From contig JBBDJI010000006.1 in assembly GCA_040879965.1 (NCBI GenBank), positions 1 through 39,906 of the forward strand: a stretch of 39,906 bases of DNA. Reading direction: 5' to 3'. Origin of the DNA: Candidatus Babeliales bacterium (GTDB taxonomy: Bacteria; Babelota; Babeliae; Babelales; JACPOV01). Below, one piece after another: positions 23,083-33,700 of the stretch; position 1 is the first letter of the stretch; each line of letters starts with the position of its first letter. The position numbers and the translations under genes were made by a program. The notes beneath the pieces are model-generated. The model was not told the origin of the DNA, did not search any database, and was given only the letters and a program-made list of their open reading frames with translations.

Positions 23083-25969
23083 GTTTCTTAAACTATTAGG
23101 CATCTGTATTGCCTTTCTTGCTTTACCAATTTTTTGTTTTGATGTGCAAAATTCTGGTAGCCAAAATTATACATCGAATTTAGTTATCAATCTTGATAAT
23201 GATGAATCATTTGCTGTAATCGATAATTGGTGGCCAAAGTCAACTGTTATCTCAAAAGTTACATGCAAAAGTGATATTCATATCGAAAGTGATGAATTTT
23301 ATTATTTATTAAATTTTAAAAATTCTCATATTATTACTGCAAATGAATTAAAAAAGGCCTGTCATTTTTTTAAATATAAGAATCAATTCAAAACTGTGAC
23401 GTTTGTTTTGCGTTTTGAAAGAGATGAGCTCTTTCTAGATATCGAGTTAGAAGGTGTTTGGACTTTTCATAAAGTACACTTTCACGGTCCAATGCTCGGT
23501 AAAGATTCTTTTCGGCAATATTATTTATTAGAAGCTACTGAGCCATTCGATATAAAAAAGCATGAGCATTCTATTCAAAAAATTAATGAAGCATTGTGGC
23601 AAGAAGGTTATTTTGAGGGAGTGGTCATTGATTCATTTTCATATAATCAAAAAAATAAATCAGTAATCGTAGATATAATTATTGATCCTAATACACGATT
23701 TATAATCAATGATTTTCAAGTACAATTTACCGATTCTGTTTTGCAGAAATCGCAAAATGAATTTGATCAATTAAAACATGAAGTAATAAGGCAACTTGAA
23801 TCAAAATTATTAGGGCATAATTATAGTAAAGAATTATTTGAAGTTGAAATTGACCGATTAAAGCAGTATTTAAAAGAAAAAGGTTATTTAGCTGTTTGTT
23901 TAAATATTGAAAAAAATATAAAACATGAATCAAAAAAGATTTTTTTTCTTATTAATATTAACTTAGGCCCACAAAAAACATTTATATTTTACGGTAATCA
24001 ATCTTTTAACAAAAAAGAATTGCTCGATCAAATTCTAATTTTTGGTAATTCTACTAATTTATTACCTATTTCTATTTTAACTGAAGAGATAGAAGAGTTT
24101 TATCGAAAAAATGGTTTTTGGCAGGTAGAAATCGAATTTAAACAAGAAAATAATATTATTAGCTTTTTTGTTAAAGAGGGCAAACGTATATCAATCGATG
24201 AGGTGACTTTATATGGAATAGATCATTTCAATGCTTTTGATCTAAGTAAGCAATTTTTTAAATCATGTACCAAATCTAAATATTATAATTCTGGAACTCT
24301 TAAACGTGCAATTTCTGATTTGCTTTCTTTTTATATTAAAGAAGGTTTTTGGGATGTGCAGATAATTAAGCAAGAGTATATCAAAATATCTGACAGACAT
24401 TACTGCTTAAATATAACTCTGGATGAAGGGAATCGGCGTATTTTATCATCAATAGAAATTCCTGAACATACCGAACTTCTAAAAAAAGATCTTTTTTTGA
24501 ATATAAGCAAAAAATTGCCGTTGCCCATAAATTTTGCGCAAATTCAAGAACAAAGAAACTTTTTAATTCATCATTTTCAAAATGAGGGATATTTATATAT
24601 TGATGTAAAGCCAGAAATACGTGAAGTTGAAAAAAATATAACGCTTATATGGCATATTGATTTAAAACAATCAATTACTCGATTTGGTAAAACAATTGTT
24701 ACTGGTTGCAATCGGTTTCCTTTTAGAAATATCATGCGGCAACTTCCATATAAAGAAGGTGAAATTTGGAATAAAGAAAAATTAGATTACGCCATCGTTA
24801 AATTGCGTGAATTAGGAATTTTCGAAACTATTCATGTTTCTACTATTAATATTTCACAGCCAGAATCAGAAAAAAATATTTTGATAAAAGTAATAGAAGA
24901 TGACCCTATCGAAGTTCGTATGCGAGGTGGTTTTCAGCAAGTAAGTAGATATTTAACTTTTCGAAATGGTTCAACTTATAAAGCTGGTGGCTCATTGTTG
25001 TACAGAAATCCTTTTAATGTAGGTGATTTTCTCCGTTTTGATTCAGATGTTACTCGTTTTTATCGATATGTTTCAGGGTCTTATATGACACCATGGACGA
25101 TGGGATATCCAGTGCATACTATTGTTAAAGGTTATGCTAATAAATATATTCAGCCCGTAGTAATTGGTAGTGAAAAGCCTCTTTATACCGTAAGGCAGGA
25201 AGGTGCTTTGGTTGGATTAAGCCATCGATTTAAACGAAGCTATTTTGGATTTAATTTGGGATTTGAATTTATGGAAACAAGTGGTCTCTCTGTTGATTTA
25301 GCACGAGCTATAAATTTTGAACCGCAATTAATTGATCAAAAAGTTCCTTATTTTTTTATTGAACCTTCATTATTTATGGATTATTTGGATGATAAATTAA
25401 ATCCTGCATATGGTTCTTTAACGGCAATATCTTTTAAAGGAATGTTTTCTTGGAAAAAAGGGAGTGTTAATTTTTTTAAATTATTTTGTGAACAGTCAGT
25501 TTTCGTTCCATTACTTCCTATTGTTGTTGGCATTCGAATACGGCTTGGACATATTTTTAATCAAACACTAAGTGCAATTATGCCGCCGGAACGATTTTTT
25601 TTAGGTGGCGCAAATTCATTAAGAGGCTATGAGCCTGATTTGGCACCACCACTTGGTATTATAACGGAAAGTGATGGTAAGCAACGTCTTGTGCCACAAG
25701 GGGGAAAGTCAATGATGAATGGAAATATTGAATTTAGATTTCCCATTTATAAAGGATTTGGCGGCACTGTTTTTCAAGATGTTGGCATATTGATCGAAAA
25801 ATCTATGGCAGAAATTACTGGTAATAAATTTCTTGCTTCTTCCGGCTTTGGTTTGCGGTACAATACTCCAGTCGGTCCACTTAGGTTTGATCTTGGTTTT
25901 AAATGGAAAAAACGGAAACCGGAAGACTCATCTTTTGCCTGGTTTTTAACTTTTGGTAATGCTTTCTAA
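23081..25969 (+). CDS. bamA: Outer-membrane assembly protein BamA/Omp85 family with about seven POTRA units
   Basis: This 962-residue protein has a signal peptide (1-20), a long run of POTRA-like beta-alpha-alpha-beta-beta units and a C-terminal barrel. I count units at about 57-128, 130-205, 206-297, 299-368, 370-453, 454-534 and 535-611; E. coli BamA has five. The barrel begins near 612 (VRMRGGFQQ). It has the loop-6 signature LGGANSLRGYEPDL near 840-853 and ends RYNTPVGPLRFDLGF, then LTFGNAF, with the terminal Phe. It inserts beta-barrel proteins into the outer membrane. The only plausible start is the GTG at 23081, with AGGA 5 bases upstream; no ATG is in frame nearby. A TamA-type paralogue is possible, but the POTRA number favours BamA. 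Confidence 0.88.
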   Translation: MFLKLLGICIAFLALPIFCFDVQNSGSQNYTSNLVINLDNDESFAVIDNWWPKSTVISKVTCKSDIHIESDEFYYLLNFKNSHIITANELKKACHFFKYKNQFKTVTFVLRFERDELFLDIELEGVWTFHKVHFHGPMLGKDSFRQYYLLEATEPFDIKKHEHSIQKINEALWQEGYFEGVVIDSFSYNQKNKSVIVDIIIDPNTRFIINDFQVQFTDSVLQKSQNEFDQLKHEVIRQLESKLLGHNYSKELFEVEIDRLKQYLKEKGYLAVCLNIEKNIKHESKKIFFLININLGPQKTFIFYGNQSFNKKELLDQILIFGNSTNLLPISILTEEIEEFYRKNGFWQVEIEFKQENNIISFFVKEGKRISIDEVTLYGIDHFNAFDLSKQFFKSCTKSKYYNSGTLKRAISDLLSFYIKEGFWDVQIIKQEYIKISDRHYCLNITLDEGNRRILSSIEIPEHTELLKKDLFLNISKKLPLPINFAQIQEQRNFLIHHFQNEGYLYIDVKPEIREVEKNITLIWHIDLKQSITRFGKTIVTGCNRFPFRNIMRQLPYKEGEIWNKEKLDYAIVKLRELGIFETIHVSTINISQPESEKNILIKVIEDDPIEVRMRGGFQQVSRYLTFRNGSTYKAGGSLLYRNPFNVGDFLRFDSDVTRFYRYVSGSYMTPWTMGYPVHTIVKGYANKYIQPVVIGSEKPLYTVRQEGALVGLSHRFKRSYFGFNLGFEFMETSGLSVDLARAINFEPQLIDQKVPYFFIEPSLFMDYLDDKLNPAYGSLTAISFKGMFSWKKGSVNFFKLFCEQSVFVPLLPIVVGIRIRLGHIFNQTLSAIMPPERFFLGGANSLRGYEPDLAPPLGIITESDGKQRLVPQGGKSMMNGNIEFRFPIYKGFGGTVFQDVGILIEKSMAEITGNKFLASSGFGLRYNTPVGPLRFDLGFKWKKRKPEDSSFAWFLTFGNAF

Positions 25970-26035
25970 TGGCATTTCCTGAACAATTGAAGTACAACGG
26001 TGTAAAGAATGCCGTTTAAGAATTTTCTCCTTTTG

Positions 26036-26080
26036 CTTAATTGACAAAAAGGGATTATAGTGAAACTATAATTAATTAAG
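26036..26080 (+). promoter_or_regulatory. Nested AT-rich hairpin and TTGACA box upstream of the His-rich gene
   Basis: CTTAATT (26036-26042) pairs with AATTAAG (26074-26080), and inside it ATTATAG (26054-26060) pairs with CTATAAT (26066-26072). TTGACA at 26041-26046 and TATAAT at 26067-26072 are consensus boxes, but their 20-base spacing is longer than usual. It could be a regulated promoter of the pot operon or a chance AT-rich structure. Confidence 0.35.
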
Positions 26081-26099
26081 TAAAAAGTGAGTAAATATC

Positions 26100-26789
26100 A
26101 TGAATAAAGAAAATAATAATTGTCATGGACATAGCCATGATCATAGTGCCTCTTTAATTGAAGAGCTTATTTGTCATTTACCGTATGCTATTTTTTCGGT
26201 AGCAGTAGGTTTAATAATCTTAAGTTTTATGACCGTTTTTGGATTATCAAACGTAGACCAGAACCATTCACATTGTGGTGGACTTCATGCGTTATTTCAT
26301 AGCTTCCATTTTCTTCATATTGTATTCGCTACAAGCGGTTCAATTGTTATGTTTTCACGGTTTTCCAATAATATTGTAAAAGGCTTTGTTGTATCGTTAG
26401 CTTCAGCATTATTCTTTTGTACGTTATCAGATATCATTCTGCCCTATCTAGCTGGACGTATCTTAGGTGTTTCGATGCATTTTCATATTTGCTTAGTTTC
26501 TGAAATTAATAATGTTATTCCCTTTTTAGGTATTGGTTTGTTAAACGGTCTAGTAATGAGTAAACATAAGAGTTCAGTAAAGGGATTTTTTTCTATTTTA
26601 ATTCATTTTTCGCATATTTTAACGAGCTCTTTAGCTTCATTATTTTACATAATTGCTGAAGGTTATACTAATTGGTATCAAAATATGGGGCTTCTTTTTA
26701 TTTTACTTGTTATTGCAGTAGTGATACCTTGTACTTTTGCTGATGTAATTGTTCCCGTATTTTTTGCACGCTCAAGGAAGGGTGAATGA
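26100..26789 (+). CDS. His-rich polytopic membrane protein, unknown
   Basis: This 229-residue protein has an N-terminal metal-binding-like segment CHGHSHDHS (residues 9-17) and another His/Cys group HSHCGGLHALFHSFHFLH (about 56-73). Around six hydrophobic helices follow. The HGHSHDH pattern is known from ZIP and CDF transporters and their partners, but the helices do not match either family as far as I can see. Its stop overlaps the potA start in ATGA, so it is translationally coupled to the polyamine transporter. A role in metal handling or in supporting the Pot system is a guess from that context. Confidence 0.65.
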   Translation: MNKENNNCHGHSHDHSASLIEELICHLPYAIFSVAVGLIILSFMTVFGLSNVDQNHSHCGGLHALFHSFHFLHIVFATSGSIVMFSRFSNNIVKGFVVSLASALFFCTLSDIILPYLAGRILGVSMHFHICLVSEINNVIPFLGIGLLNGLVMSKHKSSVKGFFSILIHFSHILTSSLASLFYIIAEGYTNWYQNMGLLFILLVIAVVIPCTFADVIVPVFFARSRKGE

Positions 26790-27880
26790 AAAGTATTCGG
26801 CTAGAAAATATTAAAAAATCATATAATGGACAAGAGATTCTTGATGGAATTAATTTAACTATACCATCTGGCCAATTTTTTGCATTATTGGGACCGAGTG
26901 GCTGTGGAAAAACCACAATATTAAGACTTATTGCAGGTTTTGAAACTGCAGATAGTGGGGCAATTTACCTCGGTGATGAAAATATCACACACGTGCCTAT
27001 AAATGAGCGAAATATTAATACCGTTTTTCAAAATTATGCTTTATTTCCTCATTTAAATGTGTTTGACAATGTTGCTTATTCCCAACGTATTCGTGGTGTG
27101 CCAGAAGAAATAATTGAAAAAAAAGTAATAAAAATTCTTCATTCAGTGCATTTAGATGCACATATTTATAAATCAATTGGACAACTTTCTGGTGGACAAA
27201 AGCAACGCGTGGCATTAGCGCGCGCAATTATTAATGAACCAGATGTTTTGCTGCTAGATGAGCCACTAACCGCATTAGACCCGAAATTACGTGAAAAGTT
27301 ACTTTTAGAATTAATCGATTTGCAAACAAATTTAAAAACCACTTTTGTGTATGTCACTCATGATCATTTTGAAGCATTGACTGTTGCTGATCACATGGCA
27401 ATCATGAATCAAGATGGCTTTATTGAACAAATTGGTACACCAAAAGAAATTTATGAATTTCCCGTTTCTACTTTTGTAGCAAAATTCGTGGGTTCAGCTA
27501 ATCTTTTAAAAGGCCATGTAGTCAATTTTGAAAATAAACATGTAAAAGTAGCGGTTGAATCATTAGGTTCAATTGATGTTTTTACGCCAGAAAATAAACC
27601 ATGGATAGCATTACAAAAAGAAGTATTTATTAGTATTCGTCCTGAAAAAATTTTAATTAGTAAAGTATTGGTAGAGGGTTTTTCTAATAAATTAACTGGA
27701 ACGGTTGAGTCTATTGTTTATCACGGAAGATCCACGCAGTATAACGTACGGCTAGTCAATGATTTATTAATATCAGTTTTTGAGCAAAATGAAGAACATT
27801 TTCCAAAAGAGATAATAGATTATGGTGATACCGTAAACTTGTATTGGCAAAAAGAAAATGCGGTGTTATTAAAACAATGA
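26786..27880 (+). CDS. potA: Spermidine/putrescine ABC transporter ATPase
   Basis: This 364-residue ABC ATPase has Walker A GPSGCGKTTI (about residues 36-45), a Q-loop in FQNYALFPHL, the signature LSGGQKQRVALARAI (about 133-147), Walker B VLLLDEPLTALDP and the switch His in VTHDHFEAL. A C-terminal TOBE-type domain follows from about 240. Length and order fit PotA. The start ATG overlaps the preceding stop (ATGA), and potB overlaps its own stop in the same way. It energises polyamine uptake with PotB, PotC and PotD. Confidence 0.95.
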   Translation: MKSIRLENIKKSYNGQEILDGINLTIPSGQFFALLGPSGCGKTTILRLIAGFETADSGAIYLGDENITHVPINERNINTVFQNYALFPHLNVFDNVAYSQRIRGVPEEIIEKKVIKILHSVHLDAHIYKSIGQLSGGQKQRVALARAIINEPDVLLLDEPLTALDPKLREKLLLELIDLQTNLKTTFVYVTHDHFEALTVADHMAIMNQDGFIEQIGTPKEIYEFPVSTFVAKFVGSANLLKGHVVNFENKHVKVAVESLGSIDVFTPENKPWIALQKEVFISIRPEKILISKVLVEGFSNKLTGTVESIVYHGRSTQYNVRLVNDLLISVFEQNEEHFPKEIIDYGDTVNLYWQKENAVLLKQ

Positions 27881-28734
27881 ATATAATAAAACGAGTACAG
27901 AAGCTCTTTTTTTCTGAAAGCTCATTTTTTATGGCGATACCTGCTTTAGTTTGGCAGGTATTTTTTTGTATTATTCCATTAATTTTGATTATTTCAGGTA
28001 GTTTTATTGCTCCCACCGGTTATTTTTTTTCTTTAAAAAATTATACTATTTTATTTGATACTAATCATTTATATATCATTTTGTTATCTTTTTTTCTTGC
28101 TTTAACAACAAGCATCTTATGTTTGTTATTTGGTTATCCAATAGCGTATTGGTTAGCTCGTAAAGTGGTTATATTTAAAAACCTTTTTTTATTTTTATTA
28201 ATAGTTCCTTTTTGGACTAATTTGCTTGTTTTAATATATTCTTGGATTTTTATCTTAGAAAAAAGCGGCATTTTAAACAATTTTTTAATTTCAATTGGAT
28301 TGATTCAGCAACCATTAGCAATTCTTAATAATATAGTTGGTATTTTAATTGTTACTTTTTATTGTTATTTACCATTTATGGTTTTACCAATTTTTAGTGT
28401 TTTGGAAAAAATAGATCAGAATATTTTGGAAGCATCGGCTGATTTAGGAGCAACTGGCCGGCAAACTATTACTAAAGTTATTATTCCATTAAGTTGGCCT
28501 GGAATTAAAACAGGTCTTTTATTAGTATTTGTACCTGTTTTTGGTGAGTTTACTATTCCTTTGCTCATTGGTGGTGATAAATATATGTTTACCGGTAATG
28601 CTATTGCTCATTATGTATTTACTGCACTTGATTTATCAAAAGGTGCAGCATTTACTATTATTGCAAGTATTTCTCTTTTTATGAGCATTATATTATTAAA
28701 TTGGCTGCTTAAAAGATTTATTTATCGATTATAA
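27877..28734 (+). CDS. potB: Spermidine/putrescine ABC transporter permease PotB
   Basis: This 285-residue inner-membrane permease has about six helices and the EAA loop EASADLGATGRQTITKVIIPLSWPG near residues 185-209, which contacts the ATPase. The start is the ATG at 27877, overlapping the potA stop as ATGA; a TTG at 27844 is in frame but lies inside potA. The N-terminal part (FFMAIPALVWQVFFCIIPL) is typical of PotB. Confidence 0.93.
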   Translation: MNIIKRVQKLFFSESSFFMAIPALVWQVFFCIIPLILIISGSFIAPTGYFFSLKNYTILFDTNHLYIILLSFFLALTTSILCLLFGYPIAYWLARKVVIFKNLFLFLLIVPFWTNLLVLIYSWIFILEKSGILNNFLISIGLIQQPLAILNNIVGILIVTFYCYLPFMVLPIFSVLEKIDQNILEASADLGATGRQTITKVIIPLSWPGIKTGLLLVFVPVFGEFTIPLLIGGDKYMFTGNAIAHYVFTALDLSKGAAFTIIASISLFMSIILLNWLLKRFIYRL

Positions 28735-28742
28735 GGGAAAGT

Positions 28743-29519
28743 GTGAAATTTAATATACAGCGATATTTTTTATCCCTATTTATTTTAGCAATGTATATTT
28801 TTTTATATACGCCTATCTTTGTTTTAGTATTATTCTCATTTAATAGCATTGCTTTTCCATATCGGTGGGTAAGTTTTTCCACACAATGGTATTATGAATT
28901 GTGGCAATCAACAGAAATTTGGCAAGCGGCTAAAAATTCGCTGATTGTTGCAACTTATTCAGCGGGATTTAGTTTATTTTTAGGACTTTTGTGGATTTTT
29001 TATGGAGCACAAAGTAAAATGAGGCGATTTGACCTAATCTTTTATATTAATTTGATGCTTCCAGAAATTATTTTAGCATTAGGATTATTGATGCTATTTA
29101 CTTTTTTTGGAATACCGCTTGGATTAGTTACTTTAATTGCTGGCCATACTGTTTTGGGACTTGGTTATGCTATACCAATTTTATCAACGAGATTTGAAGA
29201 ATTAGAATATAGTATTATAGAAGCATCATTAGATCTTGGGGCTACATTAAATCAAACATTTAGGCGAATTATAATACCGGTTTTAATGCCAGCATTAGTA
29301 GCAGCAGGATTGCTTGTTTTTATTATTTCATTAGATGATTTTTTAATTTCTTTTTTTTGTGCAGGAGGTACTGCTCAGACATTATCTTTATATATTTTTG
29401 CAATGATTAGAAGTGGTGTGTCGCCAACGATTAATGCATTATCAACAATTTTATTATTGATAAGCAGTGGTATTGTATTATTATTTTCACTCTTAAAAGT
29501 TAGATCGCGTATTTTTTAA
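28743..29519 (+). CDS. potC: Spermidine/putrescine ABC transporter permease PotC
   Basis: This 258-residue permease is the partner of PotB. The EAA loop is EASLDLGATLNQTFRRIIIP, near residues 160-179. The N-terminal LYTPIFVLVLFSFNS, shortly followed by WQSTEIWQAAKNSLIVA, matches PotC. The start is the GTG at 28743, with AAGGGA a few bases upstream and 8 bases after potB. Six helices are visible. Confidence 0.93.
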   Translation: MKFNIQRYFLSLFILAMYIFLYTPIFVLVLFSFNSIAFPYRWVSFSTQWYYELWQSTEIWQAAKNSLIVATYSAGFSLFLGLLWIFYGAQSKMRRFDLIFYINLMLPEIILALGLLMLFTFFGIPLGLVTLIAGHTVLGLGYAIPILSTRFEELEYSIIEASLDLGATLNQTFRRIIIPVLMPALVAAGLLVFIISLDDFLISFFCAGGTAQTLSLYIFAMIRSGVSPTINALSTILLLISSGIVLLFSLLKVRSRIF

Positions 29520-29522
29520 AAT

Positions 29523-30608
29523 ATGAAAATGAAAAAAAATAAATTTTACATTCGTTTATTAATGATAGCAGTTTGGATTTTATTATTTGGTATGTTTATT
29601 TCATTACCTTATCTTAGTTCATTATGGCAATCGCAAAAAGCAATAAATTTACTTACTTGGGCCAATACCATTGATCCTAAAGTTATTGATGCTTTTGAAC
29701 AAGAAACGGGTATTAAAGTTAATACCACTTATTTTGACAGTAACGAAGAATTATTTGTAAAATTTTATACATCAAAAGGGGAAGGGTATGATTTAATAAT
29801 GCCGTCAGATTATTTAATGGAAAAATTAATTCATTTTAATTTGCTTAAACCCATTGATAAATCTAGGTTAGATTTTTGGGATAGATTATTGCCGCGGTTA
29901 TTAAATCATTATTTTGATCCAGAAAATACTTATTCTGTTCCTTATTATTGGGCAATTTATGGTATTGGGGTTAATAAAGCATTTTTTAAAGAACGATTGC
30001 CATTATCATGGTCTTTACTTTTTTCATATCCTATATCCAATGCAAAAGTAGGTATGGTTAATATTGCTCGTGAAGCAATACTTATTTCCGCTTTGTATCT
30101 CTTCAATTCAATAGATCAATTAAATCAAGAAAAAATAGAAGAAATCAAAAAACTTTTACTTAATCAAAAAAAACGAGTCGAAGCTTATATAGATGCTGAT
30201 GTACGATCAAATTATATGTTGATTTCTCAAGCATCTCCCGTAGTAATTGCAGCAAGCCCTTATATTGCTAAAGCAATACAGTCTAATAACAATCTAGATT
30301 TCTTAGTTCCAGATAAAGGAAGTTTTATACTTATTGATAATTTGGCTATTTCTGCTCGTTGCGAACAAACTGAGTTAGTATATAAATTGATAAATTTTTT
30401 ATATCGTCCAGAAAATATTCGCTATCATATTGAAAATCAACCATTCATTGGAACAACAAAAGAACTTTTATCGATTATGAAAGAAGAACAATTTCCTGCT
30501 TCGATAATTAATGCTCACTTTGATGAAACTAAGCCATTATTTTTCTTTAAAAATATTATTTCTGAAGATATCGCAAATAATATTTGGATTTCATTAAAAG
30601 TTTCATAA
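29523..30608 (+). CDS. potD: Spermidine/putrescine-binding protein PotD
   Basis: This 361-residue periplasmic solute-binding protein starts with a signal anchor (about residues 8-35) lacking a lipobox Cys, so it is either cleaved or tethered by the helix. Family segments are LLTWANTIDPKVIDAFEQETGIKV (aromatic W), YDLIMPSDYLMEKLIHFNLLKPID and SVPYYWAIYGIGVNK; YYW and the Asp residues line the polyamine site in PotD. It starts 3 bases after potC and ends the operon. The ATG at 29529 is an alternative start. Confidence 0.92.
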   Translation: MKMKKNKFYIRLLMIAVWILLFGMFISLPYLSSLWQSQKAINLLTWANTIDPKVIDAFEQETGIKVNTTYFDSNEELFVKFYTSKGEGYDLIMPSDYLMEKLIHFNLLKPIDKSRLDFWDRLLPRLLNHYFDPENTYSVPYYWAIYGIGVNKAFFKERLPLSWSLLFSYPISNAKVGMVNIAREAILISALYLFNSIDQLNQEKIEEIKKLLLNQKKRVEAYIDADVRSNYMLISQASPVVIAASPYIAKAIQSNNNLDFLVPDKGSFILIDNLAISARCEQTELVYKLINFLYRPENIRYHIENQPFIGTTKELLSIMKEEQFPASIINAHFDETKPLFFFKNIISEDIANNIWISLKVS

Positions 30609-30625
30609 TTATTCAAAGTCTATTC

Positions 30626-30654
30626 TTGACAATTTTTTTTAAAAAAACTATTAA
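30626..30654 (+). promoter_or_regulatory. Sigma-70-type promoter upstream of the 1458-residue protein
   Basis: Perfect TTGACA (30626-30631) and TATTAA (30649-30654) are 17 bases apart. Transcription would begin near 30661, giving a leader of about 135 bases before the ATG at 30797. The interval is otherwise gene-free. Confidence 0.55.
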
Positions 30655-30796
30655 ACAATAGAAGCTTAATGATGTGGTGAGTGGTATCTATTAGTTAACA
30701 TTTCAATTATCGCATTTTACTTTTTTAATTACCAGTTTTTAAGCATCTGTTCATAGTTAGGATTTGTGTAACCTCTTCAAAAAAAAGGATGAGAGT

Positions 30797-33700
30797 ATGA
30801 AGAAGCACATTTCAAGTATGTTGCTGTTTTTATGTTTAATTATATTTTCTTCTCAATTATCGGCTATGTGTGGCACTACCGTATTGTGGCATAATCGAAG
30901 CGATGGGCCAGCAGGTAAAGATCCTGGCATTACCATGGATGTAATTGATCAAAATATTGATGTGCGTGGAGTAAATGCATTAGTAGAAGGAATTCACGTG
31001 GTAGCTGATTCATGTGATATTCTTGTAACCGTTACTAATGAAGATTCAGTTATTACTGGTTCCGGTAATCGATGCGATAATATTCCGACTAATTCAGCAC
31101 GATTATACTTATTTGCCAATACTGATCGCACCATTACTTTTTCACTTACGAGTGATTTAATTTTCCGTGGTACAGCAAATGATGATACGCTTTTGGATCT
31201 TTTAGTTTCAGTTTCTGGACCTGGTGAAGTTAGATTTTTTATCGAAGGTGGGCAAGAAGTTTGCTTTACTTCAAATTCAGATAGTGGTGGCGCACGTGTT
31301 TTTCTTGCTATGGATGATCCAAATAATCCACTACTATTGTTTCGACGATTAGATCCACTTACTGGTAATGTGATGGAAAATGTTGAAGTAAAAGTTGGCC
31401 CTCGATCAGGTATTACCTTTCTTGCGGAAACAACGGTTGCTTCAGGTGCTGCAACGGAGGAGGGTACTATAGCATTTGATCCATCAAATACTGGTACCGG
31501 CTGCACAATTCTGCGTCTTGAAAATTGTTCTTACTTTTCAATTCGTGGTGTATGGCTAGATGCGAGTTTAGATAGCGAATTCATGTTAGATGATATTGAA
31601 TTTAATACTCCTGCTGGATTAGAAGCTACTTTAATAGTAGAAAACGCTAATAGTGGCATTGGTACCCCTGCTCCTTTACGAATTATTAATGAAAATGCTA
31701 AATTAACTAATTTCTTAGCAGATCCATTTTGTGATGGAGCATTTGTCGTAACTGGCACTCAATTTGGGTTTATTTTAGGAGCAAATGCACTCTTGCAATT
31801 AAATGATTTAACGTATATTGATTATATTGGCACGCAAACAAATACCGTACCAATAGTAAATACCCCATTATCGAACGTGCAGCCAGATATTATTGATTTA
31901 ATTGAATGTATGAAAATAACTGGTGTACAAGATTTAATAAAAGAACGAAATGCATCAGCATTTATCGTCGATGGTGATAATGATATAAATGCAACACCAG
32001 CAGAAATTTTCTTACAAGGTTCTTCAGCTATTTATTTTAGATCAGGTGTTGATTGTAATGGTGATGTAACATCATCATTTACTATTGATCCAGGTCAAGA
32101 AACTGAAGGTGCTGGAAATATTATTTTTGATGTTGAAGGGATGCTTACTGTTTCAGGACAACTTGATGGTAATACCGCATTAAATGTGCTTTCATTAGAA
32201 GTTACTAAAACAGGATGCTCTGTATTTGTAGAATCTAATGAAACACAATTTCCACAAAGAACATTTGCACGAAACGAAGATGGCGATTATTTACAATATA
32301 ATAAAGCGGCGTGGTTGATTAATAATCGTATAGATATTTTCAATACCTCCATTGTACATACTGATGCTATCCATGACGTGTATGATCGCAATAATCTTGG
32401 TCGTTCCGATCTTAGTTCAGAACCAACATATATAGGTGGTGAGACATTTAAAATTTGTTTACCAGAAGATCAAGAACGTCCAACAATTGCATTGCATAAT
32501 TCAATATTTCGTATTCATACCAATGTTGGCTTAACTGGCGTTGATATTCGCATTCCAAATGATGAAGAAAATAGTAATAGCAGTATATTGCGTTTTTATA
32601 ATAATGGAAGACGTATTGATGATGGTTATGGCCGTATTATGGTTTTGGGCACGGATGAAGGTTCATTGTCAGCATGTGGTCAATTAATTGACCGTGATTC
32701 GCATTTAGATATATTCCAAGAGACAGAACAAATGTTAGCAACTGAACAACGATTATCTCTTGATACCAATGCAAATGATACTTGTATTACGGAAGGGATT
32801 GTTGGAGATATTTCTAATCAATGTGCCGTTCAGTCAATATTTTTAAATAATGCAAGTAATATTTCAGTAGGTACTAATGGTGCACAGGGTATAGATATTA
32901 ATACTGGTATGCCATTTGATTTAGTTACTACGCCATCCTTCTGCATTAGCGGTGCATTCTTTTCATTTGAAACTGCTGGTGGTTTATGGGCATTGCCAGA
33001 AGCTGGCGGTACAATTGGACAAGGAGCCATTTTTGTAGATGCTAATGGTACATTCAAAATTAATTCTATGTATCGTGCGAGTGTTGCGACAATGGTAGTC
33101 AAAAGTAGAAATGGTGTTATTAATTTACCAAAAAGCCAAGTATTCTTTGATTCTCGTGTTGGGATTACTCAATGGAATATTAATTTAACTGATACTGCGC
33201 AACGTACATTAATTCCTGCAGGCATCTGTCTTTCTGATTTTACTATGGACTGGGGTGCTGTACAAAAAGATTATACAAGTAGTAATAGCTTTGTGCCATA
33301 TGAGCCGAAAATGACACCAACTGGTTGTGAATGCCCACCAGTAACTGATTCAAACTTACGTGCATTACCGATGGTTCTTGGTATGGTTGATCAATTCCAA
33401 ATAAAACGTTCACGTTTGGGTGATCAAGCACATCTGCAAGTTAAAGGTGGTAAAATTCGTGAATTAGTTATGCTTACTGGTTGCAATACAGCAGAAGCAC
33501 CAGTAGGATTCTTAGTAGTTGAAGATGAAGCTTTTGTAGGTTTAGGTACGGCACATCGTAATGTTGATTCATTACAAGCATCAGTAAAATTAGGTATTAA
33601 TGGTATGTTAATTTGTGCCAATGGTGATGCTACCATTGAATTAAATGAAAATATTATTATCGATAATGTTTGCGCTATTTTAAGTGGTACCTCATTCGGG

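Noticed and set aside
30994-31506. 170-codon open frame on the minus strand inside the 1458-residue protein gene
   Set aside because: It is antisense to a clearly coding frame with a signal peptide, Shine-Dalgarno and terminator; its translation is low-complexity Ser/Val/Pro with no motif.
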